NCBI GenBank assembly: GCA_002323895.1
Contig: DCQM01000119.1
Coordinates: 1 to 7,219, forward strand
Length of the DNA: 7,219 nucleotides
From: Akkermansiaceae bacterium UBA1518
Lineage (GTDB): Bacteria > Verrucomicrobiota > Verrucomicrobiia > Verrucomicrobiales > Akkermansiaceae
Direction: 5' to 3'
The position numbers and the translations under genes are program-made. The notes under the pieces are model-generated. The model searched no databases. It was not told where the DNA came from and worked only from the letters and a program-made list of their open reading frames with translations. Below, in pieces: positions 1-5,669 of the stretch (position 1 is the first letter of the stretch; each line of letters starts with the position of its first letter).

Positions 1-420
1 GCTCAGACCGATGGCCAGCTTGCTGCAGTGGTCGCCCATGAGATGGCTCACGTGACTTCAAACCATGCTCAGTCGAGGCTTCAGCGGAATCAAACTATCG
101 CGCTGGGTGGAACGCTCCTCGGTGCTGTTTTGAGCGGCGACGAAAATAGCCAGAGACTTGGACAGTGGGCTCATAAAGGAGGGCAGATTGCTTTTGGCCT
201 GACTTTTTCGCGTTCGCAAGAACTGGAGGCTGATCGGATCGGGACCCTTTTTATGGCGCGCGCCGGTTACGACCCGATCGAGGCCATCACTTTTTGGCAA
301 AGAATGGGAGCAAGCCTCGAAAACCGGACTCCGGAGCTCTTGAGTACCCACCCGGTGAGTAAAACTCGCATTCAGAAGTTACGGGAATTTCTGCCTACTG
401 CCCAGTCCCAACGCCGCTAG
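1..420 (+). CDS. M48 family zinc metalloprotease, C-terminal part (5' end outside the window)
   Basis: The reading frame is open from the first base, so 139 C-terminal residues are visible and the start lies upstream. HEMAH at visible residues 13-17 is the zinc-binding HExxH site, preceded by the AQTDGQLAAVVA stretch common in M48 peptidases. A second family signature, SRSQELEADRIG (about 70-81), supplies the third zinc ligand as the first Glu of ELEAD (about residue 74). The end STHPVSKTRIQKL matches the conserved tail of single-domain M48 proteins such as LoiP and Oma1-like enzymes and the protease half of BepA. By family knowledge these are periplasmic or membrane-attached proteases acting on misfolded envelope proteins. 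No TPR region follows the catalytic domain, so this is not a full BepA. A mildly hydrophobic stretch (IALGGTLLGAVL, about 33-44) follows the active site. The family call is firm; the exact subfamily and substrate cannot be read from this part. Confidence 0.92.
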   Translation, partial: AQTDGQLAAVVAHEMAHVTSNHAQSRLQRNQTIALGGTLLGAVLSGDENSQRLGQWAHKGGQIAFGLTFSRSQELEADRIGTLFMARAGYDPIEAITFWQRMGASLENRTPELLSTHPVSKTRIQKLREFLPTAQSQRR

Positions 421-439
421 GAAAACTTATGAAATTTTT

Positions 440-627
440 AAGAGGTTTCTTTTGATTGGATCTCGTTGGGCAATTGGCACAGGGGAAGGATTCGGCAGAC
501 TTGATTGTCTGTGGAACAAAGCCGTATGATTGTGGCTTTGGATGGAGATGGGATGGACGATATCCTGCTTTCAGGCGGTCCCGAGGGGTTCGGAACGATG
601 GGAGGGCGTAATCACATCATTTTTTGA
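440..627 (+). pseudogene. Possible remnant of an FG-GAP/VCBS-type repeat protein
   Basis: No intact gene fills the gap after the protease. One short frame (ATG 526 to TGA 625-627, 33 codons) reads MIVALDGDGMDDILLSGG, which resembles the calcium-binding D-x-D-G-x-x-D-(I/L)-(L/V) element of FG-GAP/VCBS propeller repeats. A different frame just upstream (440-526) reads WAIGTGEGFGRLDCLWNKA and then stops. That also resembles a repeat segment and would join the first with a single frame change near 524. Together they look like two pieces of one decayed repeat, though neither has a clear ribosome binding site. The end overlaps the 3' end of the convergent propeller gene by about 11 bases. The resemblance rests on a few residues and could be chance, so the call is tentative. 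Confidence 0.25.
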
Positions 628-1894
628 GATCAACACAGAGGAGTTTCCTTTGTCCGCGCATTAAGAGTTTGCCCTTGCTGAGAGCCATTGGGCTCCAGTA
701 GCGAAGGTCTTTCTTACTCTTTGGATCAGTTCCAAAGACATTAGCTTGAGCTAGGAGTTTAAAGCCTTTGGGCGAAGGATCAACGAGGCGGAGGATTCCG
801 TTTTCTCCATCCTGAATGATCAAGGTTCCATCGGCGTAGAGGCTTGCTCCACGGCCCATAAAGGGATCGTTTCCGGTGCTCCATAGTTCTTTCCCCTCGA
901 GATTGTAGCAGACTAAGCCGCCTTTTTTGCGCCGGGTAGCCGTCTTATGGTTGGAGTTTTCGTTGGCAAGAAAGTAGAGGTGGTTTCCGATGACGAAGGG
1001 AGGGTGAATCTGGGTTCCTTTTTTCGTGGTCCATAGTTCACTAACTCTGAAGCTATCACCCGATCTTTTTACCGAGAGCATCTTGGATCCACCATCATAT
1101 CCGCCGGAGACGAAAAGGCGGTCTTCACTGAGTTGGACCGGGATAGTGATAGGGATTCGATTTTTGTAGAGTTGGCTCGACCAGAGATTTTTCCCGGATT
1201 TAGGATCAAAGCTGTTAAGGCCCCCTTCATTTCCAGTGGTGAGAAGAATGATTTGCTCTGTTCCCCCGAAGTTTGCGACCGTGGGTGAAGAATGGGTGTT
1301 GCCAATGTCTCCGCTTTTCCAAAGCTCCGCACCTGTTTTTTTGTCCCAGCCGGCGATACCAGTGTTCTTACCAAATGGCATTACAATGAGAGTGTCACCG
1401 ACAATAAGAGCGCATTGGGCATATCCCCACTTGGGTGTTGTGGCGTCTGGATAGCGATCGGAGAGTTTGATCTTCCAATCGGCTTTCCCGGTTTTCCGGT
1501 TGATACGAAAAACTTCGCCGAAGCTTCCGAGAAAATAGACGGCATCGTCTTCGACAGTGGGGACGCTGCGTGAGCCGGGGAAAGAAGGTTCGCCTTCGGA
1601 TTCACTCTCGTAGCGCCACTTTTCTTTGCCGGTTTTGAAGTCGAGGCAAAGGAGCATATCTTTTTCTTGCTCAACACGATCACCGAGGAAAATTTCATCA
1701 CCCGAGATGGCGGCTCCACCGAATCCACCTTCAAGTTCAGCAGTCCACTCGATTTTTGGGCCGTCTTTTGGGAACGATTTGATTAGTCCAGATTCGCTTG
1801 AGGTGGCGTCTCCTTTGGGGCCCAAAAAACGGGGCCAATCGTTTGCGGCAAGGGCAGCGGTGGTCAGGGCGGCAAGAAGAAGTGGCAGTCTCAT
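617..1894 (-). CDS. Exported PQQ-like (BamB-type) beta-propeller repeat protein
   Basis: The gene encodes 425 residues from the ATG at 1894. The frame stays open to a TTG at 1921, but the ATG is preferred because it directly begins a signal peptide, MRLPLLLAALTTAALAA, with likely cleavage near residues 16-17. The mature protein opens with NDWPRFLGPKGDATS, an N-terminus typical of PQQ-like propellers in Planctomycetes and Verrucomicrobia. Blade motifs of the form D-x-x-T-G-x-x-x-W recur: LDFKTGKEKW (about 84), INRKTGKADW (131), WDKKTGAELW (183), FDPKSGKNLW (229) and a looser YNLEGKELW (330), with a weaker one near 370. These tryptophan-docking repeats build the propeller. Nothing indicates a PQQ dehydrogenase: the chain is short and has no cytochrome c CxxCH motif. 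A scaffold or binding role in the periplasm or envelope is likely, with unknown partner. There is no clear Shine-Dalgarno before either start. The gene converges on the protease and follows lysS on the same strand. Confidence 0.88.
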   Translation of the reverse strand: MRLPLLLAALTTAALAANDWPRFLGPKGDATSSESGLIKSFPKDGPKIEWTAELEGGFGGAAISGDEIFLGDRVEQEKDMLLCLDFKTGKEKWRYESESEGEPSFPGSRSVPTVEDDAVYFLGSFGEVFRINRKTGKADWKIKLSDRYPDATTPKWGYAQCALIVGDTLIVMPFGKNTGIAGWDKKTGAELWKSGDIGNTHSSPTVANFGGTEQIILLTTGNEGGLNSFDPKSGKNLWSSQLYKNRIPITIPVQLSEDRLFVSGGYDGGSKMLSVKRSGDSFRVSELWTTKKGTQIHPPFVIGNHLYFLANENSNHKTATRRKKGGLVCYNLEGKELWSTGNDPFMGRGASLYADGTLIIQDGENGILRLVDPSPKGFKLLAQANVFGTDPKSKKDLRYWSPMALSKGKLLMRGQRKLLCVDLKK

Positions 1895-2044
1895 ATCTTT
1901 TTGGATGTTTGTGTCTGGCAAGGATCGTTGGCCAGAGGGAGATTGCAGCCTACTTTTCGAGATATAAAACCCTCTCTCACCTTAAGATCTCTCAAATTAC
2001 GTTTCTTTTTATGCGGTGTCTTCTGCAGCAACCGCTTTTACGAA

Positions 2045-2050
2045 ATTATA
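2045..2050 (-). promoter_or_regulatory. Candidate -10 box (TATAAT) for the beta-propeller gene
   Basis: On the minus strand this site reads exactly TATAAT, within CCCTATAATTTC. It lies in the gap between lysS and the propeller gene and would give an untranslated leader of about 145 bases before the ATG at 1894. At 17-18 bases upstream there is only a GC-rich stretch (CGGGGC/TCGGGG) and no TTGACA-like -35 box; that stretch also forms part of an inverted repeat. The exact match supports a promoter but the missing -35 box weakens it. Confidence 0.3.
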
Positions 2051-2052
2051 GG

Positions 2053-2095
2053 GAATCTACTAGACATGCCCCGAAAGGTTTTGGGAGTAGGATTC
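2053..2095. repeat. Long imperfect inverted repeat between lysS and the beta-propeller gene
   Basis: The outer arms are GAATCTACT (2053-2061) and AGTAGGATTC (2086-2095), pairing over nine positions with one bulged G. Inside, CCCGAAA (2070-2076) can pair with TTTTGGG (2079-2085) with one G-T wobble, although the last pair or pairs would open to leave a loop. An unpaired 8-base stretch (2062-2069) sits on one side only. The element starts about 84 bases past the lysS stop codon and directly abuts the TATAAT at 2045-2050. On the minus strand it is followed by CCCTATAATTT rather than a T run, so it is not a standard intrinsic terminator. It could be an mRNA 3'-end structure of lysS or a binding site over the promoter. 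Confidence 0.45.
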
Positions 2096-2178
2096 AGTAG
2101 GCCAATAGGAGGAGTTTCTCTATCTCATGGAATTTCGGGTTTCCGCGCCGGGTGAGTTGAGGAGAAGTAGGCAAGCGA

Positions 2179-3663
2179 TCAATCTTTTCGTTTGAGCTGA
2201 GGAAAGAGAACAACGTCGCGGATGGTTGGTGCTCCGGTGAGGAGCATGATCAGGCGATCGATGCCAATACCAATGCCGCCTGCGGGAGGCATGCCATGCT
2301 CGAGCGCTTCCACAAAATCCTCGTCGATTTCTTGGGCTTCACCACCGGTTTGGTCCTGAAGACGACGGCGTTGAACGTCCGGATCGTTGAGTTCAGAATA
2401 GCCGGGGGAGATCTCTTGACCGTTGATAATGAGCTCATAAACGTCGATTAATGAGGGGTTTTGATGGTTCTCCTTAGCGAGCGGAATGAGCTTGGAGTCA
2501 ACGTGGGTCACGAAGCATGGATTAAAGGTGTGCTCTTCGACCAGCTTCTCGAAAACTTGCTGGGTGACCTCGTAATCTTCAAGATGGTCATGGATCTCAA
2601 GGCCAAATGTCGACTGGGCCTTGGTGCGGCGCCCTTCTGGCGAAAGGTCGAACCAATCGTCGCCAGCGGCTTCTTTGATGAGACTTTGGTAGGGAGCACG
2701 CTTCCAAGGTCGCGAAAGATCAAGGTTGCGGAGATGCTCTCCGTTTTCATCTTTGTGCTCAATCTGAAGGGTGCCAAAGAATTTTTGAGCAAGGTGGCAG
2801 ACCATTTCTTCGACGAGGTCTGCCATGATCTCGAAGTCGCCAAAAGCTTGATAAGCTTCAAGCATCGTAAACTCAGGGTTGTGGCGGCGCGAGATGCCTT
2901 CGTTACGAAAGTTGCGGTTGAGTTCGAAGACCTTAGTGAGGCCGCCAACGAGGAGGCGCTTGAGGTGGAGCTCAGGCGCAATACGCATAGTGAGCGGCAT
3001 GCTGAGTGCATTGTGATGAGTCTCGAAAGGCTTGGCGGCAGCGCCACCGGCCACGTCGTGAAGCATTGGGGTCTCAACTTCGAGGTAGTCACGCTCGTGA
3101 AGGAAATTACGTATTTCGGCCACAATCTTCGAGCGCATGATGAAGAGGTCTGCGCTTTCCTGGTTCGACATGAGGTCAAGGTGGCGTTTGCGGTATTTTG
3201 TCTCACGATCGGATAGTCCATGCCACTTATCAGGCATAGGTCGGAGCGCCTTTGAGAGAATAGTGAGCTGCTCAACTTTGACCGATGGCTCGCCTTTGCC
3301 GGTAGTAAAGGTCTCTCCTTCGACCCCGATCCAGTCGCCGAGGTCAAGGCACTGGTAAGCTTCCCAGTCGGTTTCGGAGACTCCTTTCTTATTGAGATAG
3401 ATTTGAATACGACCATGGGCATCGCCGAGTGTTGCGAAAACGGATTTACCCATGTCGCGAATGGCTAGAAGTCGTCCTCCGAGCTTCACGGGTTGATCGT
3501 CGTTAAAATTGGTCTTGAGTTCGCCAGGGGTAGTCGTGGTCTCAAACGCAGCGCCATAAGGATCGAGGCCCAATTCCTTGAGTTTCGCTAGTTTCTCTCG
3601 CCGGACGGCAATGAGTTCCTCGGAGGTAGATTGGGGCTGGGTGGGCGTTTTTTCGTCGCTCAT
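2179..3663 (-). CDS. lysS: Lysyl-tRNA synthetase, class II
   Basis: This cytoplasmic enzyme charges tRNA-Lys with lysine using ATP. The 494 residues match the usual bacterial LysS length of about 500. An N-terminal OB-fold anticodon-binding domain covers roughly 58-135 (LGGRLLAIRDMGKSVFATLGD), followed by the LysS-typical linker RPMPDKWHGLSDRETKYRKR (141-160). Class II motif 1 is around 189-210 (ERDYLEVETPMLHDVAGGA, with the conserved Pro199). Motif 2 is FELNRNFRNEG (246-256, with Arg253), followed by HNPEFTMLEAY. Motif 3 is GGIGIGIDRL (462-471, with Arg470). The amino-acid pocket segment INGQEISPGYSELNDP is at 413-428. All catalytic motifs are intact. The ATG at 3663 is the natural start, because the conserved domains begin about 20-60 residues in. 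No strong Shine-Dalgarno precedes it. It is divergent from ilvA, with a 240-base shared spacer, and no terminator with a T run was found after its stop. Confidence 0.98.
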   Translation of the reverse strand: MSDEKTPTQPQSTSEELIAVRREKLAKLKELGLDPYGAAFETTTTPGELKTNFNDDQPVKLGGRLLAIRDMGKSVFATLGDAHGRIQIYLNKKGVSETDWEAYQCLDLGDWIGVEGETFTTGKGEPSVKVEQLTILSKALRPMPDKWHGLSDRETKYRKRHLDLMSNQESADLFIMRSKIVAEIRNFLHERDYLEVETPMLHDVAGGAAAKPFETHHNALSMPLTMRIAPELHLKRLLVGGLTKVFELNRNFRNEGISRRHNPEFTMLEAYQAFGDFEIMADLVEEMVCHLAQKFFGTLQIEHKDENGEHLRNLDLSRPWKRAPYQSLIKEAAGDDWFDLSPEGRRTKAQSTFGLEIHDHLEDYEVTQQVFEKLVEEHTFNPCFVTHVDSKLIPLAKENHQNPSLIDVYELIINGQEISPGYSELNDPDVQRRRLQDQTGGEAQEIDEDFVEALEHGMPPAGGIGIGIDRLIMLLTGAPTIRDVVLFPQLKRKD

Positions 3664-3713
3664 TGCGGCGGGACTCTAGGAGCTGATACGAACTTGAACA
3701 GCGTAAATCCATT

Positions 3714-3787
3714 CTGTTAAGCCTGTTAGTGTGATAAAGTGCTTGTATAGAAGGATTGTAAATGGTTTTCTGTTAGCAGATTTAACA
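3714..3787. repeat. CTGTTA repeats and a TGTTA/TAACA inverted pair in the lysS-ilvA spacer
   Basis: The hexamer CTGTTA occurs at 3714-3719, 3723-3728 and 3770-3775. The third copy faces an inverted TAACA at 3783-3787, giving TGTTA-N7-TAACA. Such short repeats between divergent genes could be regulator binding sites, but the units are only 5-6 bases in an AT-rich stretch and may be chance. Confidence 0.2.
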
Positions 3788-3799
3788 ATTTGGGGGGGA

Positions 3800-3850
3800 C
3801 AGTAGCCCTGTTTAGTTTCTTAGGAGATTGACGGGGCTGCTGCATTTTTA
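3800..3850 (+). terminator. Stem-loop followed by a T run upstream of ilvA (candidate terminator or attenuator)
   Basis: The arms 3800-3812 (CAGTAGCCCTGTT) and 3830-3842 (GACGGGGCTGCTG) pair over 13 consecutive positions with three G-U wobbles. The nine outer pairs are the strongest part and include GCCC/GGGC. The loop is 17 bases (3813-3829). Two bases after the stem comes TTTTT (3845-3849). This is the shape of an intrinsic terminator on the ilvA strand, placed about 55 bases before the GTG start. A terminator inside the leader of an amino-acid biosynthesis gene suggests attenuation, but only if the promoter lies upstream of 3800, which the sequence does not prove. I saw no clear promoter between the hairpin and the gene. 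Confidence 0.45.
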
Positions 3851-3903
3851 GGGGGGAGCGATTGAGGCGTGTGTTTCTGGTAGATTTTTGAGAAAGGTGA
3901 GGC

Positions 3904-5433
3904 GTGAGCGAAGGAAATCCAGTTGATCAGCTGCTTGAGGCGATCCATCAGGCCCGTGCACGGGTGTATCAGATTGGCAATGCAACCCCTCTGGAGCCGA
4001 TGGTGATTGAGGGCGTTAATCAGTCGATTTGGGTGAAGCGTGAGGATCTAGGGCCAATTAAAGCTTATAAATGGCGGGGAGCATTTAATGCGATGGCTTG
4101 TCTCACTCCGGCCCAGCTGGAGGGTGGTGTGGTCGCAGCTTCAGCTGGAAACCATGCACAAGGAATTGCCTTGGCGGCTCGGAAGTTGGGAACCAAGGCC
4201 TTTATTTATATGCCTAAGCCAACACCTCTAGTGAAACGGAAAGCTGTGATGGCACATGGAGGTGATAGTGTTTCAATCGAGTTGACTGGTGACAGTTTTG
4301 CGGAGGCGCAGACGGCTGCGCTTGAACATGCTGCGCAGACCGGAGCGATTTTTATTCCGCCTTACGATTCCATCGAGGTCATGGCAGGACAGGGGACCCT
4401 TGCAGATGAAATTTTCACCTCCGGGGAGGGACCGTTTGATCGAGTCTATGTGGCGGTTGGAGGCGGCGGCATGGCTTCGGCGGTTGCAGCCCTCTTAAAG
4501 AGTTCTTGGCCAAAGGTGAAAGTAATCGGAGTTGAGGGTGTGGATCAGGCTTCGATGAAGGCTGCCATTGAGATGGGGAAGCCGGTTCCCTTAGATTATG
4601 TTGATGTTTTTTGCGATGGGACGGCGGTGACGCAGGTTGGTAAGTTTACGTATCCACTTTGTCGGGATCTCCTCGACGAGATTGTCACGGTGACGAACGG
4701 GGAGGTCTCTTCAGCAATTAAGTCACACTGGGATGGTTTGCGTGTGATTCCTGAACCGAGTGGAGCAATGAGTTTGGCCGGTTTTTTAAAGCATCATGAG
4801 GCGGGCGAGATTAAGCCGGACGAAAAAGTTCTTACCATTTTATGTGGTGCGAACATGGATTTTGCAAAATTTGCTGATGTCTCTCGGCAGGCGGGGATCA
4901 ATCCGCAGCGTGATCGGAGTTGGCGATTTATTATTCCGGAAGAAAAAGGTTCCTTGGCTCGACTTTTGACTGATTTGCCAGCTGGCGTGAGCATTATGGA
5001 TTTGCAGTATGGGCGGACAAAGAACGAGCCACAAAGACCACTGTTAAGTGTTGATGTTCCCGATTTAGCCTCCGCTGAGTTTAAAAAATGGATCGCCCAA
5101 AAGGAGGAAAGCTCGGAAGATGTCACAGGACATGGTGCGACTAGGTTTCGAGTGATTCCATTTACTCCGGCTCTCTTCGCTTCACCCTTGTTCGTGGAGG
5201 TTGAGTTTCCGGAGCGAGCTGGAGCTTTGCTTGGATTCATGAATGCGATCAGTTCGACAACCAGTCTGTGCTACTTCAATTACACTTATACAGGGGAGCG
5301 TGTGGGTCGCGCTCTGATTGGTTTGGATTTTGAGAATGATGAGGAACTGAGAATTCATCGGGGCAAAATATTCGAGCAGGCTGGCAAGACTGTTAGGGCA
5401 GTAAAAGAAGTTTGGATAGACGCGCTGTTGTAA
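3904..5433 (+). CDS. ilvA: Threonine ammonia-lyase (threonine dehydratase), biosynthetic, with two ACT-like domains
   Basis: This PLP enzyme deaminates threonine to 2-oxobutanoate, the first committed step to isoleucine, in the cytoplasm. The 509 residues match the long biosynthetic IlvA type (E. coli about 514) rather than the short catabolic TdcB type. The fold-type II catalytic domain spans about 1-330. KREDLGPIKAYKWRGA (45-60) holds the Schiff-base Lys56, SAGNHAQG is at 80-87, and GGGGM (186-190) is the phosphate loop. IPEPSGA (282-288) and CGAN (314-317) complete the pocket. The first ACT-like domain runs from about 339 (SWRFIIPEEKGSLARLL) and the second from about 429 (LFVEVEFPERAGALLGFMNAI), so allosteric control by isoleucine and valine is expected from the family. 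The start is GTG at 3904, with a good Shine-Dalgarno (AAAGGTGAGG) just upstream. It stands alone, with no other ilv gene in the window. A stem-loop with a T run lies in its leader. Confidence 0.96.
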   Translation: MSEGNPVDQLLEAIHQARARVYQIGNATPLEPMVIEGVNQSIWVKREDLGPIKAYKWRGAFNAMACLTPAQLEGGVVAASAGNHAQGIALAARKLGTKAFIYMPKPTPLVKRKAVMAHGGDSVSIELTGDSFAEAQTAALEHAAQTGAIFIPPYDSIEVMAGQGTLADEIFTSGEGPFDRVYVAVGGGGMASAVAALLKSSWPKVKVIGVEGVDQASMKAAIEMGKPVPLDYVDVFCDGTAVTQVGKFTYPLCRDLLDEIVTVTNGEVSSAIKSHWDGLRVIPEPSGAMSLAGFLKHHEAGEIKPDEKVLTILCGANMDFAKFADVSRQAGINPQRDRSWRFIIPEEKGSLARLLTDLPAGVSIMDLQYGRTKNEPQRPLLSVDVPDLASAEFKKWIAQKEESSEDVTGHGATRFRVIPFTPALFASPLFVEVEFPERAGALLGFMNAISSTTSLCYFNYTYTGERVGRALIGLDFENDEELRIHRGKIFEQAGKTVRAVKEVWIDALL

Positions 5434-5468
5434 GACGTAAAAAAATACCACTATGAAGTTTCGTTCGT

Positions 5469-5669
5469 TTGTTTTGCGGCTTAGTTAGAGGGGTTTCGGT
5501 CCAGGCAGGGCAAGATTCATTCGCTGTCTTTCAAGGGCCTGTCTGGGTTTACTGCCATCTTAGCGAAGAGTTGTCTCGTGAAGCTGATAATCACCTCATC
5601 CCCCGTGAGAAGAAAACTCTCCTCGGGATTTTGGAGGAAATGGTGCCGGCCTTCAAAAGAGAATCTTAG
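5469..5669 (+). CDS. Doubtful small ORF, unknown function
   Basis: A frame of 66 codons from TTG 5469 fills most of the gap between ilvA and the convergent nuclease gene, and overlaps the nuclease 3' end by 17 bases. I do not recognise the product. Its second half (SEELSREADNHLIPREKK through LEEMVPAFKRES) is charged and looks helical; the first half is mixed and has two or three Cys. Against a real gene: there is no ATG or GTG at the front and no Shine-Dalgarno before the TTG. A short frame with a proper ATG (5453, MKFRSFVLRLS) stops after 11 codons in another register, so a single frame change could join the two and make this a broken gene. It may equally be chance. Confidence 0.25.
   Translation: MFCGLVRGVSVQAGQDSFAVFQGPVWVYCHLSEELSREADNHLIPREKKTLLGILEEMVPAFKRES

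Noticed and set aside
421..453. AT-rich hairpin GAAA-CTTA/TAAG-GTTTC followed by TTTTG after the protease gene
   Set aside because: The eight pairs are split by an internal loop and only two are G-C pairs, so it is too weak to call a terminator, although the place is right.
579..596. Short hairpin TCCCGA-GGGGT-TCGGAA near the end of the propeller gene
   Set aside because: The stem is only six pairs with one wobble and no T run follows on either strand.
1895..1921. Nine-codon extension of the propeller gene to TTG 1921
   Set aside because: It would place polar residues (MPDTNIQKD) before an otherwise ideal signal peptide that begins with ATG at 1894, and it has no better ribosome binding site.
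1962..1967. Minus-strand TTATAT as an alternative -10 box for the propeller gene
   Set aside because: The nearest -35-like sequence (TTGAGA) is 22 bases away, and the site matches TATAAT less well than the one at 2045-2050.
2461..3216. 251-codon frame on the plus strand across lysS
   Set aside because: It lies antisense to the well-supported lysS coding frame, has no recognisable domain and is explained by lysS codon choice leaving the opposite strand free of stops.
2508..3422. 304-codon frame on the minus strand inside lysS
   Set aside because: It is a shifted register of lysS, very rich in Ser, Arg and Thr with no domain, which is typical of an out-of-frame reading.
4794..5240. 148-codon minus-strand frame inside ilvA
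   Set aside because: It is antisense to the ACT-like region of ilvA, which has clear family motifs in the plus frame; no domain is seen in the minus frame.
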